A stretch of 46,189 nucleotides of DNA, taken from the IMG/VR virus record IMGVR_UViG_3300048922_000134, positions 1 to 46,189 of that record; one strand, 5' to 3'. The stretch is from a virus. The notes under the pieces are model-generated. The model did not search any database, was not told the origin of the DNA, and saw only the letters and a list, made by a program, of their open reading frames with translations. Below are positions 14,075-21,663 of the stretch, one piece after another (the stretch's first letter is position 1; every line of letters begins with the position of its first letter). A program made the translations under genes and the position numbers.

Positions 14075-14320
14075 ATGGAGGCGGTAGGGACAAATCCATG
14101 CAGCAGACAGAGGACAATCACTGTGTATATACCTGATGATCTAGTTAGAGGTTTACACGACAGTACACGACCGCTTCTCATTTTTCGCAATGATGATGGT
14201 TCGTTCAAATGTGGATTTGTTCTGCGTCCTGATGAGTTCGTTACAAGCCTAATCAAATTAAACGAAGCAAGAAAAGCTGCGGGATTGCCGATTGTAGACG
14301 TGTTGGGTAATCCTCTATAA
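14075..14320 (+). CDS. Hypothetical protein behind a LexA box
   Basis: The frame is open from before 13994, but an ATG at 13994 lies inside the LexA box. ATG 14075 is a reasonable start (81 residues), although it lacks a clear ribosome site. GTG 14123 has GAGG 9 nt upstream and is an alternative. The conserved-looking core reads RTITVYIPDDLVRGLHDSTR, followed by LLIFRNDDGSFKCGFVLRPD, and ends RKAAGLPIVDVLGNPL. I do not recognise the family. Position suggests an SOS-responsive accessory protein. Confidence 0.6.
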   Translation: MEAVGTNPCSRQRTITVYIPDDLVRGLHDSTRPLLIFRNDDGSFKCGFVLRPDEFVTSLIKLNEARKAAGLPIVDVLGNPL

Positions 14321-14373
14321 TGTTATTCAGGGTCTGAACAACCCGCTGAAACACTGTGCCACCGGAGAGAACG

Positions 14374-14973
14374 ATGGCACATATACATATAGTTAAAATC
14401 AATACTGAGTTACTGGCTCCGGCAACTGAAGAGGCCAGGATTTTCTTGCATCGCGTTAAACTTGGCGAGTGGATTCACGCCGATTTTAAACGAGTGAGAA
14501 ATTACCGCTTTCACAAGAAATTTTTCAAACTCCTGCAACTCGGTTTTGAATACTGGACACCGACAGGCGGCATGGTAACGCCTGAAGAATGTCAGTTTCT
14601 GGACGGGTTCATCGCATTCGTGTGTAAACGCGTTGGTGAGGGGCATAGCGCAGCATTTGATGAAGCAGCAAATCTCTATATCAACGAACAGTCAATTCAT
14701 CGGTCAAACGATACGGCGTTACTGAAAGATTTCGAAGCGTTTCGCGAATGGGTAACTGTCCAGGCTGGATACTTCACGGCGCATATTAATCCTGATGGTA
14801 GCCGCTGGCTCCGCGCAAAATCGATATCATTTTCAAATATGGATGAGTCCGAGTTTGAAGGGCTATATAAATCCGTTCTGAATGTGCTCTGGAACTACAT
14901 TCTTTATCAGAAATTTTCCTCTCAAACTGAGGTGGAAAACGTTGCGGCTCAGCTTCTGGAGTACGCAGCATGA
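14374..14973 (+). CDS. DUF1367 family phage protein
   Basis: The 199-residue protein has DUF1367 features: residues LGEWIHADFKRVRNYRFHKKFF near the N-terminus, then FEYWTP, a central helical part, and SRWLRAKSISFSNMDESEF near the end. DUF1367 genes lie beside NinX/YbcN-type genes in lambdoid phages, and their role in recombination or replication is not settled. ATG 14374 is chosen for its GGAG 7 nt upstream. It overlaps the next gene by 4 bp (ATGA). Confidence 0.85.
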   Translation: MAHIHIVKINTELLAPATEEARIFLHRVKLGEWIHADFKRVRNYRFHKKFFKLLQLGFEYWTPTGGMVTPEECQFLDGFIAFVCKRVGEGHSAAFDEAANLYINEQSIHRSNDTALLKDFEAFREWVTVQAGYFTAHINPDGSRWLRAKSISFSNMDESEFEGLYKSVLNVLWNYILYQKFSSQTEVENVAAQLLEYAA

Positions 14974-15272
14974 AGAGAAAAGCGGCAGACCTACGCAAAG
15001 CTGCACGCGGGCGCGAATGCACAATTCGCATCCCTGGCATCTGCAACCACAATCCTGATACATCATGTCTGGCGCATTACCGGCTGGCGGGTACTTGTGG
15101 TACCGGATGCAAGCCTGACGATGAACAGGGGGCTATTTCCTGTAATGCCTGTCACGACGTTATCGACGGGAGGGTTAAAACGACAGAGTTCAGTTATGAA
15201 GAGCTTCGGCTTATGCACGCCGAGGGGATCCTCCGCACTCAGTTAATCTGGAGAAAGGAGGGGCTACGATGA
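14970..15272 (+). CDS. ybcO: YbcO-like (DUF1364) putative nuclease
   Basis: The 100-residue protein has the DUF1364 pattern: ARGRECTIRIPGICNHNP, LAHYRLAGTCGTGCKPDD and CNACHDVIDGR. His, Asp and the Cys pairs form an HNH-like metal site, as in E. coli DLP12 YbcO. A DNA nuclease role in phage recombination is presumed. It overlaps its neighbours by 4 bp on both sides. Confidence 0.88.
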   Translation: MKRKAADLRKAARGRECTIRIPGICNHNPDTSCLAHYRLAGTCGTGCKPDDEQGAISCNACHDVIDGRVKTTEFSYEELRLMHAEGILRTQLIWRKEGLR

Positions 15273-15946
15273 ACGCTCAGCAGCTCGAGTATATTCGGAT
15301 TAAGCTTCGCCAGGCGCTGGTGGATGACTCAGGAAACACCAAAGGCCAGCTTGAGGCATTCGCAGAACACCCACCAGCTGATAAGAACCGCAATCCCCGC
15401 CAGCGTATTCATGTTGTAGAACTGGATAACGGTCGAGGGGGACTGAGAAGAGTCAAAGCCGAAAATACAGCCCTGTACGTGCTGGAGACGCGTAGTCGCC
15501 TCAGCCCGATGCCTCCGATAAGAGAAAAGGCCTTCTCTTCTTGTGCGTGGCGTCGAGCCGTTCTGGCGCTAAATGCCAGCCAGCAGGCCTGGCTGAAATA
15601 CTGCTATGGTTTTGATCTTCATTTCGGTTATCAGACTGAAATTTGTCGCTATATATGGAATAACTACGAAAGCGGTCTGGATGGTGCAAAGTTGCAAAAG
15701 AGGATTAAGCGCCGATTGATTTCCCTTGTGTGGCTGGCTGCGCAGGAAGTTGCGGCGAGGAACAACAACGACACATATAAAGAATATGCAGCCACGGCGT
15801 TAGCTAATTTTCTCTCTATTAATCGCGATACGTGGTATCAGACCTATGCTGAACCGTGGCGGGTTTTTAAGCTGCTGGCATCTGAACTGGATAGAAGGGG
15901 GTTATGTGATATTGGACTGATTTTAAAGATTGGCGAAAAAGAGTGA
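15269..15946 (+). CDS. Q: Late antiterminator Q
   Basis: The 225-residue product matches the antitermination protein Q family of DLP12 and phage 82-like elements. It has the N-terminal QQLEYIRIKLRQALVDDSGN and TKGQLEAFAEHPPADKNR, then ALYVLETRSR, WRRAVLAL and AWLKYCYGFD. Q binds a site near the late promoter and modifies RNA polymerase to read through terminators ahead of the lysis and head genes. It is the last gene of the rightward early operon. Terminators at 16611 and 17247 lie downstream, as expected for Q targets. Confidence 0.92.
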   Translation: MNAQQLEYIRIKLRQALVDDSGNTKGQLEAFAEHPPADKNRNPRQRIHVVELDNGRGGLRRVKAENTALYVLETRSRLSPMPPIREKAFSSCAWRRAVLALNASQQAWLKYCYGFDLHFGYQTEICRYIWNNYESGLDGAKLQKRIKRRLISLVWLAAQEVAARNNNDTYKEYAATALANFLSINRDTWYQTYAEPWRVFKLLASELDRRGLCDIGLILKIGEKE

Positions 15947-15948
15947 TA

Positions 15949-15977
15949 TTGCAAAACCCGACAATTTATGCCATATT
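15949..15977 (+). promoter_or_regulatory. Possible late promoter (pR')
   Basis: TTGCAA (15949-15954) and CATATT (15972-15977) are 17 bp apart just behind Q, where lambdoid late promoters lie. A second option is TTGATA (15989-15994) with TACTTT (16011-16016). Neither is a strong match, and no Q-binding motif can be identified by eye. Confidence 0.3.
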
Positions 15978-16055
15978 TAAGCCTAATTTTGATATGTTGT
16001 CATAATTACATACTTTTCAATACTTGGCGCTTAACATCGGCTTTTGGTAGCATAA

Positions 16056-16601
16056 ATGGAACAGCTTGAAACTGACTTCACAGCTCTTTTCACTGGTGGA
16101 GATATGCCCGAACCGCATGCGCGTTTGGCCATACTTCGTTTTACTACTATTTTTTCTCTTTATGAGGCTAAGCTTTGTAACTGTGAAGCGAAACAGAGTA
16201 GTTCTAATGATTATGCAAAAGAGTTTCTGCGCTCAGGGTTTAGCGATGTTGCGAAACTATGCGATGTTTTTCAACATTGCAAAAAACGCTATTTTCCCGG
16301 CGGTGAAGAAAGCTCAAAGTTTAAGAGCCTGTGTGGTTTCAGGAATGGTGGAAAAAAATCAGCCACACCGACAGAACTTAGGAATAGCATAACAGAGATT
16401 TTGCAACACCCCGAACCTACCATAGAAGATAAATTGACTGTGTGTTTGTTCTTTTGTTTTCGACTACGGAACAATTTATTCCATGGGCCAAAATGGAATT
16501 ATAATATAAACCATCAAAGTGAAAATCTTAATTTGGCCGCTGATTTGCTTTTATCTATATTGCTTGAGACAAAAGAAAAATCATGGAGTTTTTATAAATA
16601 A
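16056..16601 (+). CDS. HEPN-motif protein between Q and the lysis genes
   Basis: The 181-residue AT-rich gene ends in a helical region with FCFRLRNNLFHGPKW. R138-N-N-L-F-H143 fits the R-X4-6-H motif of HEPN ribonucleases, close to the ApeA-like HEPN type. Other conserved spots, such as acidic residues and Trp, cannot be judged alone. HEPN proteins often cut RNA in abortive infection or toxin systems. The gene has no antitoxin-like neighbour, is placed downstream of the late promoter, and is followed by a strong terminator, so it looks like an inserted accessory gene. Activity is inferred only. Confidence 0.65.
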   Translation: MEQLETDFTALFTGGDMPEPHARLAILRFTTIFSLYEAKLCNCEAKQSSSNDYAKEFLRSGFSDVAKLCDVFQHCKKRYFPGGEESSKFKSLCGFRNGGKKSATPTELRNSITEILQHPEPTIEDKLTVCLFFCFRLRNNLFHGPKWNYNINHQSENLNLAADLLLSILLETKEKSWSFYK

Positions 16602-16610
16602 TGGTATTCA

Positions 16611-16636
16611 AAACCCGCCATAAGCGGGTTTTTTTA
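16611..16636. terminator. Bidirectional terminator after the HEPN gene
   Basis: AAACCCGC (16611-16618) and GCGGGTTT (16624-16631) with a 5-nt loop, then a T run, form a rho-independent terminator. It also faces the leftward gene ending at 16655. Q-modified polymerase would be expected to read through on the way to the lysis cassette. Confidence 0.8.
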
Positions 16637-16654
16637 ATAAAATTGGCTTCATGA

Positions 16655-16918
16655 TTATTTTGTTGTTGCGCCTATTTGCTGCATTTTGCTGATTACCCGA
16701 TCCAGTTCTTCGGGTGTCAGGGCCAATTGTGCTGCCATATAAAACAGGATATGCGGCGACATAGCGCGAGGCGACTCCCCGCCGGTATACTTTCTCCACT
16801 GGCTATTACTCGCGACGCCAGCAAGGTCTGCCATCTGGTTCCCTGTATATCCCAGCTCATCTTTCAAGCGGTTGAGATCATCAGGTGAAGGTGGCGTGTA
16901 ATCGTTAATTAATCGCAT
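16655..16918 (-). CDS. Small HTH-like regulator, reverse strand
   Basis: The 87-residue protein has a helix-turn-helix-like region, DDLNRLKDELGYTGNQMADL then AGVASNSQWRKYTGGES, about residues 13-48, resembling XRE-type regulators. Its C-terminal helix (about 60-85) may dimerise. It lies antisense to the late operon between Q and the holin, a common place for such genes in enterobacterial prophages. It is likely expressed in the lysogen from its own promoter. Target unknown. Confidence 0.65.
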   Translation of the reverse strand: MRLINDYTPPSPDDLNRLKDELGYTGNQMADLAGVASNSQWRKYTGGESPRAMSPHILFYMAAQLALTPEELDRVISKMQQIGATTK

Positions 16919-16930
16919 ATATCGCCTTTT

Positions 16931-16954
16931 AAAAAAAAGCCCCTTTCGGGGCTT
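16931..16954 (-). terminator. Leftward terminator of the small membrane protein gene
   Basis: Read on the minus strand, AAGCCCC, loop GAAA and GGGGCTT are followed by eight T. The stem lies 5-30 bp behind the stop codon at 16959. Confidence 0.85.
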
Positions 16955-16958
16955 CTTG

Positions 16959-17135
16959 TCAGAAAAATTTGAGTAGCACTGTCGTTATGGTAGCTACTGC
17001 ACCGATTAAGCTGGTTGCTACTACTATCGGATACCAAGCTGATTCCCGGTTCAGTTTAGATGTTTCAGCAATCAGCTTTGCAATCTCTGCGTTAACTTTT
17101 GCTAATTCTGCCTGAGTCATTTCAGCGTTGCTCAT
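16959..17135 (-). CDS. 58-residue membrane protein antisense to the late transcript
   Basis: From ATG 17135 (AAGAA 3-7 nt upstream) the protein has a polar, coiled-coil-like first half (MSNAEMTQAELAKVNAEIAK, then LIAETSKLNRES) and a hydrophobic second half (about 36-56, IVVATSLIGAVATITTVLL). It is a tail-anchored small membrane protein. It is transcribed against the late operon from its own unit, with a strong terminator. Similar genes occur near prophage lysis cassettes. Superinfection or lysis control is a guess. Confidence 0.65.
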   Translation of the reverse strand: MSNAEMTQAELAKVNAEIAKLIAETSKLNRESAWYPIVVATSLIGAVATITTVLLKFF

Positions 17136-17246
17136 ATGTTCTTCCTTTCGGGTTCGGGCTGCGGCCTTTCCGCTACCTCATGTGATTAATAATAGCCCCT
17201 TTGGTGCTAGCTGTCAATCTCAGAAAGATAAAAAATTCACCAATTC

Positions 17247-17267
17247 CCGCATCAGTGCGGTTTTTTT
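17247..17267 (+). terminator. Rightward terminator before the lysis cassette
   Basis: CCGCA, loop TCAG, TGCGG and seven T (17247-17267) make a short but typical terminator. Placed between Q and the holin, it is a candidate for the stop that Q must override. Confidence 0.6.
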
Positions 17268-17373
17268 GTTCTCAGACTCTCGGGATCATCATCGATGCGC
17301 TTCGTTGTTAAATCCAGCCCGAAGTGTCTGACCCTCTATAACTACAGCGCCATCCGTCTATCGGAGGTGGGAC

Positions 17374-17589
17374 ATGTATCGAATGGACAAACTTACAACA
17401 GGAGTTGCCTACGGAGCATCAGCAGGCAATGCGGGATTCTGGTTGCTGCAACTACTCGACAAAGTATCTCCTACGCAATGGGCGGCTATTGGCGTTCTCG
17501 GGAGTCTGGTTTTTGGATTACTGACGTATCTGACGAATTTATATTTCAAAATTAAAGAAGACAGGCGGAAAGCCGCCAGGAGGGAATAA
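17374..17589 (+). CDS. Phage-21-type pinholin with dual start
   Basis: The 71-residue protein closely resembles S of phage 21 and EssD of DLP12: [40 protein letters not shown] and a basic C-terminal tail ([13 protein letters not shown]). Two transmembrane helices are seen, the first a weak, Gly/Ala/Ser-rich signal-anchor-release helix. ATG at residue 1 and ATG at residue 4, with Arg between them, reproduce the dual start that yields antiholin and pinholin. It forms small membrane lesions that depolarise the cell and activate the SAR endolysin. Confidence 0.93.
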   Translation: MYRMDKLTTGVAYGASAGNAGFWLLQLLDKVSPTQWAAIGVLGSLVFGLLTYLTNLYFKIKEDRRKAARRE

Positions 17590-18086
17590 TGTCTCCGGCA
17601 TTTCGGAAAACCGTTCTTGCGGCGGTCAGCGGTGGGGCGATTGCTATAGCTTCAGCACTAATCACAGGCACTACCGGTAATGATGGCCTTGAGGGTGTTC
17701 GGTATGAGCCTTACCGTGATGTTGTTGGCGTTTGGACGGTCTGCTACGGGCATACAGGAAACGACATCATACAAGGAAAGACATACACAAAAGCCGAGTG
17801 TGACGCCCTGCTGAATAAAGACCTGGCTTTAGTAGCTCGCCAGATTGATCCGTTCATTCAGAAACCAATCCCAGAAGCAATGCGCGGGGCGCTGTACTCA
17901 TTCACCTATAACGTTGGTGCGGGAAATTTCAAATCCTCAACACTGCTACGCAAAATAAACCAGGGTGACATGAAAGGTGCTTGCGAACAGCTTCGACGCT
18001 GGACATATGCAGGAGGAAAACAGTGGAAGGGACTGATTACCCGGCGCGAGATTGAACGGGAGGTGTGCTTGTGGGGGCAGGAATGA
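17589..18086 (+). CDS. SAR endolysin (lysozyme-like muramidase)
   Basis: The 165-residue enzyme is of the R21 type, glycoside hydrolase family 24. The N-terminal helix (about 8-28, rich in Ala, Gly, Ser) is the signal-anchor-release segment exported by Sec without cleavage. The catalytic triad E35, D44, T50 is present in [20 protein letters not shown], with C52 available for disulfide control. It cleaves peptidoglycan once released by membrane depolarisation. It overlaps the holin by 1 bp. Confidence 0.95.
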   Translation: MSPAFRKTVLAAVSGGAIAIASALITGTTGNDGLEGVRYEPYRDVVGVWTVCYGHTGNDIIQGKTYTKAECDALLNKDLALVARQIDPFIQKPIPEAMRGALYSFTYNVGAGNFKSSTLLRKINQGDMKGACEQLRRWTYAGGKQWKGLITRREIEREVCLWGQE

Positions 18087-18427
18087 AGTGCGTAATAGTT
18101 CTTTCTGTTGCGGTTTGGATTACGGTTATCGTCCTTTCGTGGCGGGCTGGCTGGAACTCCCACGCTGAGCACGTAAACGCCATGGCGGCAAAGAAAAGAG
18201 AAGAGGCCGAAAAATCAATACAGCAGGTTGAGAAAAAAGCTGCTAACGCTACTGAAACCGGAAAGGTCATTTACAAAACAATAACCCGTGACGTGGTGAA
18301 ATATGTACAGACTCCGAATCGCACTGTGTGTCAGTTTGATAGTCATGCTGTGCAGTTGCGCCAGCGTGCAATCGACGCTGCCAACACCATCCCCGGATTT
18401 GATGAATCCTCCTTGCAGGGCCAGTAA
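18083..18427 (+). CDS. Rz: Rz-type i-spanin
   Basis: From ATG 18083 (ATGA overlap with the endolysin) the 114-residue protein has an N-terminal transmembrane helix (about 3-20, [17 protein letters not shown]) and a charged periplasmic coiled coil (about 35-70). It anchors the inner-membrane half of the spanin complex that disrupts the outer membrane in the last step of lysis. An upstream start at 18065 has no support. Confidence 0.88.
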   Translation: MKCVIVLSVAVWITVIVLSWRAGWNSHAEHVNAMAAKKREEAEKSIQQVEKKAANATETGKVIYKTITRDVVKYVQTPNRTVCQFDSHAVQLRQRAIDAANTIPGFDESSLQGQ

Positions 18428-18542
18428 TGCTGGAAACAATTCCGACGAGGATTTGCAGGCCGATATTGAAACGGCTGAATGTCTGCGACAATTGCGATTA
18501 GACAAATACCGCTGGCAGGCCTACTACAAGGCCATTATCTGA
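18303..18542 (+). CDS. Rz1: Rz1-type o-spanin lipoprotein, nested in Rz
   Basis: A second frame inside Rz encodes a 79-residue protein with a lipoprotein signal: positive N-terminus, hydrophobic core and lipobox LCS|C near residue 18. A Pro-containing mature start ([14 protein letters not shown]) follows. This overlapping arrangement is typical of lambdoid Rz/Rz1. It runs past the Rz stop for 115 bp. Its long Asp/Glu-rich tail is longer than most Rz1 proteins. Confidence 0.85.
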   Translation: MYRLRIALCVSLIVMLCSCASVQSTLPTPSPDLMNPPCRASNAGNNSDEDLQADIETAECLRQLRLDKYRWQAYYKAII

Positions 18543-18892
18543 AATGGGTAATCGATCATATGTGCATCTATTTCGCCGATTATGAAAAATCAGAAAGTGG
18601 CCTGAAGGGGTTTTTTGAGTCTGGGATTTGAAGTGTGAGGATTTTCGGCATTACAGAAGGCCTTCCCAGCGAGGGGCTTCGATAATGCAAAGCTGTTGGC
18701 AGTTTCCCACCGCGTACCTAGCGCTCAATTTTTGACAGCTTTTTTATTATGCAGATGAGAAGAAAAGGAAGAATGGGCGACCGCCGGCAGCTTGGACCCT
18801 GCCGACAGTCATCATACCCATAGAGCAGGTCATGAGTATAACCGAGGCCCACCAGCTCTCGAGAGCCGGGCCAGTTTACGCAGGTTTGAGCC
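18543..18892. other. Gene-free gap before the terminase region
   Basis: No convincing gene is present; the longest frames are about 20 codons and without ribosome sites. A TTGACA hexamer occurs at 18732-18737 but without a well-placed -10 box. This is where cos or pac sites of related phages lie, but no known site is recognised. Confidence 0.5.
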
Positions 18893-19528
18893 GTGACTGA
18901 ACAAAAAATTTCTATTCGTTATCTTGAGCGCTCAAAATTAAAACCGTTTGAGCGCAACGCGATGATCCATTCCGATGCTCAGGTGGCACAGATTGCAGCC
19001 AGTATTGAAGAGTTTGGATGGACAAACCCGGTTTTGATTGATGAGAACAGCGAAGTGATTGCTGGGCATGGTCGGCTGGCTGCAGCCGAGTTGCTGGAGA
19101 TATTTTCGATACCAACAATCACCCTTCGTGGCCTGACTGACGCACAAAAGCGTGCGTATCGCATTGCAGATAATAAATTGCCGCAGGGCGCAGTATGGGA
19201 CGATGCGTTACTGAAGGCTGAGCTTGAATCATTGAGTGCGGAAGGATTCGATCTGAATCTGACGGGCTTCAACGATTTTGAAATCGGTTCTATGAAAGGG
19301 GATGCAGGGGATATTCCTGGCGAGCACTGGATCGGAATGCCCGAGTTTGAGCAGGAAGAAAAGCAGGGAGTTAAACAGCTTATCGTGCACTTCGAAACAG
19401 AAAGTGATGTTCACGCGTTTGCTGAACTGGTAGAGCAGACCATTACCGATAAAACGAAGTATATCTGGTACCCGGCTAAGGCGAGGGAACGTCTCAAAGA
19501 TAAGGTGTATCTCAGCGATGAATCCTAA
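18893..19528 (+). CDS. ParB/Srx-domain protein next to the glycosyltransferase
   Basis: The 211-residue protein begins at GTG 18893. Its N-terminal 80 residues form a ParB/Srx-like fold with the motif EVIAGHGRLAAAELL (GHGR 58-61), preceded by a beta-strand unit (PVLIDE). The rest is helical with a basic C-terminus. ParB/Srx domains bind nucleotides, and in phage gene sets they often accompany DNA-modification enzymes or methylases. It overlaps the next gene by 11 bp. No ParA partner is present, so plasmid partition is unlikely. Confidence 0.85.
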   Translation: MTEQKISIRYLERSKLKPFERNAMIHSDAQVAQIAASIEEFGWTNPVLIDENSEVIAGHGRLAAAELLEIFSIPTITLRGLTDAQKRAYRIADNKLPQGAVWDDALLKAELESLSAEGFDLNLTGFNDFEIGSMKGDAGDIPGEHWIGMPEFEQEEKQGVKQLIVHFETESDVHAFAELVEQTITDKTKYIWYPAKARERLKDKVYLSDES

Positions 19529-20390
19529 GTTCCCCCTCTACATCGTCAGCAAAGGGCGCTGGGAAAGCCGATTGACGGCTAAAACACTTGAGCGCCTGCA
19601 GGTACCGTATTTTATCGTTATTGAAGAACAGGAATACGCGCAGTATTCAGCGGTTATCGATAAAGAAAAAATACTGGTTCTGAATAAAAAATATCAACGT
19701 GATTACGACACATTTGATGAGCTTGGACTGACTAAAAGCGTCGGCCCTGGCGCAGCGCGTAACTTTGTATGGGACCACTCAATCGCTGGTGGTTATCCGT
19801 GGCATTGGGTGATGGACGATAACATTCGTGCGTTCTACCGGTTGCACAAAAACAAGCGTTTGAGGGTTGGTGACGGGACGATATTCCGCTGTATGGAAGA
19901 TTTCGTTTTGCGTTATGAAAATGTCGCTATGGCGGGACCGAATTACTACATGTTCGCGCCTGACAGACAAAAATGTCCTCCGTTTATCACGAATACACGG
20001 ATTTATTCCTGCAATCTGATTCGTAATGATTCGCCGTTCCGCTGGCGCGGCCGTTACAACGAGGATACGGACTTATCTCTGCGTATGTTGAAGGCTGGCT
20101 GGTGCACTATCCAGTTCAATGCTTTTTTGCAGAATAAAGTTGCGACTCAAAAAATCAAAGGTGGGAACACTGCTGAGTTTTATGCTCAGGAAGGGACCTA
20201 TAACAAATCCCGAATGCAGGTCGAAATGCATCCTGATGTGTCTAGGATGGTTTTTAAATTCGGCCGGGTACATCACCACGTTGACTATTCGCGGTTTAAA
20301 TCTCTCCGGTTACGTTTACGTTCTGATATTCAAATCACCGATGGAGCAGACAACTACGGAATGGTTCTGAAAGAGAACTATACGGAGTAA
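19518..20390 (+). CDS. GT-A-type glycosyltransferase, TET/JBP-associated-like
   Basis: The 290-residue protein has features of a GT-A fold enzyme: an N-terminal PLYIVSKGRWESR nucleotide-binding start, the metal-binding motif WVMDDN (D100, D101) and the acidic motif RYNEDTDLSLRMLKAG (NEDTD 181-185). I recall this pattern from the TET/JBP-associated glycosyltransferases (TAGT), proposed to add sugars to modified DNA bases. No TET/JBP or other hydroxylase is visible here, so the acceptor is unknown. The close coupling to a ParB-domain gene suggests a two-gene module placed just before the terminase. Confidence 0.75.
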   Translation: MNPKFPLYIVSKGRWESRLTAKTLERLQVPYFIVIEEQEYAQYSAVIDKEKILVLNKKYQRDYDTFDELGLTKSVGPGAARNFVWDHSIAGGYPWHWVMDDNIRAFYRLHKNKRLRVGDGTIFRCMEDFVLRYENVAMAGPNYYMFAPDRQKCPPFITNTRIYSCNLIRNDSPFRWRGRYNEDTDLSLRMLKAGWCTIQFNAFLQNKVATQKIKGGNTAEFYAQEGTYNKSRMQVEMHPDVSRMVFKFGRVHHHVDYSRFKSLRLRLRSDIQITDGADNYGMVLKENYTE

Positions 20391-20392
20391 TC

Positions 20393-20647
20393 ATGTTCGA
20401 TCGGCAAAAAGTGCAGGTTTTAGCTGCTCGCCGTCTAACCGAGCAGCAAATTGCGGATGTTCTGGAAATCGACCTTCAGGAACTGAAACAAAACAGGGAT
20501 GAGCTTTCCAGTTTCCGGAAAGAAATCAGGATAGGCAGAGCGAAAAGCGAGGCTGAGTTACGAGGGGCTTTGTATAAAAAAGCGAAAAGTGGCGATGTAG
20601 GTGCTTACCATGAATTACTGAGGCGTGAAAAGGATAGTGACCCATGA
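20393..20647 (+). CDS. Small HTH protein upstream of the terminase
   Basis: The 84-residue protein has a helix-turn-helix-like pattern in RRLTEQQIADVLEIDLQELK (about 14-33), then a charged helical segment and GALYKKAKSGDVGAYHELLR, as seen in small DNA-binding helpers of terminases. It overlaps the next gene by 4 bp (ATGA). Its role may be in DNA recognition for packaging; this is inferred from position. Confidence 0.65.
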   Translation: MFDRQKVQVLAARRLTEQQIADVLEIDLQELKQNRDELSSFRKEIRIGRAKSEAELRGALYKKAKSGDVGAYHELLRREKDSDP

Positions 20648-21663
20648 GTAAACCGGAAGAGGGCAACCTGGAGCGTGATTATTGTGCCGGCGTTCTCTCT
20701 CTCCGGGATCTCGGGAAGAAGTACGGAAAGACGGAAGGCGCAATAAGGAAGCAGGCTAAAAAAAACGGCTGGGTACGCATAAAAAAAAACGGTACGCAGG
20801 TACGCAAAAACGGTACGCAAAAAAAGGACCGCGTACCGGTCATTGCACCTGATGACCGAGCATCAAAAGATAGGGCGATTTCCCCTGGAGGTAGAGACAT
20901 AGATCAGGAAGAAAGTTTTTCCTTTGATCCTGATGAATTCGGACTCACAGAGAAAGAATCCAGATTTGTATTTTACTTTTTAAAAACAGGAAATCGTGCA
21001 GAAGCATATCGACAAGCTGGCTACGAGGGAAAGGGCAATACAGCCTATGTAGAAGGCAGTCGGATGTATCGAAAACCTAAGATTTCAAAAGCTATCCGTT
21101 ATCTGAAAGAACGGTTTCGTAAACGCTATACCGCAGATATAGATGAACTTGTCGATCAACTGATGGCTATCATCCGCGCCGACCCGAACGACATCGCCTT
21201 CTATCGGCGTGTTAACTGTCGTTACTGCTGGGGCGAGAATCATCTTTATCAGTGGCGTGACATTGCAGAGTTCGATAAAGCGGCGGAAGCGGCAAGCAAG
21301 GAAGGGAAAGAATCACCGGAATATGGCGGTCTCGGATTTGTTGATGTGATGGATCCGAATCCTGATTGCCCCCGATGCTATGGAGAAGGAAAAGGACAAA
21401 TGCACATCAACGATACCAGGGATCACGAAGGTCCAGAAAAACACCTGTTTGCTGGGGTAAAGCTCGGAAAATTCGGTATTGAAATACTAACCGAAGATAA
21501 AAAAGCGGCGCGGCAATTACTGGCCCAGTTGATAACGAAATTCGACCTGGGCAGCAATTCAGAAAACGTCCCTCGGAGCCTTAACGATTACTATGCAGAT
21601 ATTAGAAAGACCAAGCCTGAATCCGGCGCTCAGGGAATTCTGGGAGACGCAGGCGAGGAATAA
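20644..21663 (+). CDS. Terminase small subunit with zinc-ribbon insert
   Basis: The 339-residue protein is a Terminase_2-like small subunit. It starts with an HTH (LRDLGKKYGKTEGAIRKQAK), then a linker of KNGTQ repeats, then the core LTEKESRFVFYFLKTGNRAE with AYRQAGYEGKG, and the pattern KPKISKAIRYLKERF. A CRYC...CPRC pair (about residues 193 and 239) is an inserted zinc-ribbon-like unit, longer than the typical small subunit. It binds the packaging site and regulates the large subunit. It overlaps terL by 71 bp. Confidence 0.85.
   Translation: MSKPEEGNLERDYCAGVLSLRDLGKKYGKTEGAIRKQAKKNGWVRIKKNGTQVRKNGTQKKDRVPVIAPDDRASKDRAISPGGRDIDQEESFSFDPDEFGLTEKESRFVFYFLKTGNRAEAYRQAGYEGKGNTAYVEGSRMYRKPKISKAIRYLKERFRKRYTADIDELVDQLMAIIRADPNDIAFYRRVNCRYCWGENHLYQWRDIAEFDKAAEAASKEGKESPEYGGLGFVDVMDPNPDCPRCYGEGKGQMHINDTRDHEGPEKHLFAGVKLGKFGIEILTEDKKAARQLLAQLITKFDLGSNSENVPRSLNDYYADIRKTKPESGAQGILGDAGEE
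20772..20819. repeat. Four GGTACGCA repeats inside the small terminase gene
   Basis: GGTACGCA occurs at 20772-20779, 20791-20798, 20799-20806 and 20812-20819, separated by A-rich runs. They encode the KNGTQ repeats. Short direct repeats inside the small terminase gene resemble pac-type recognition sites in headful phages. Alternatively they are simple protein-coding repeats. Confidence 0.45.

Noticed and set aside
18732-18760. TTGACA in the pre-terminase gap as a late promoter
   Set aside because: No -10 box at 16-18 bp; the region is expected to be covered by the Q-dependent late transcript.
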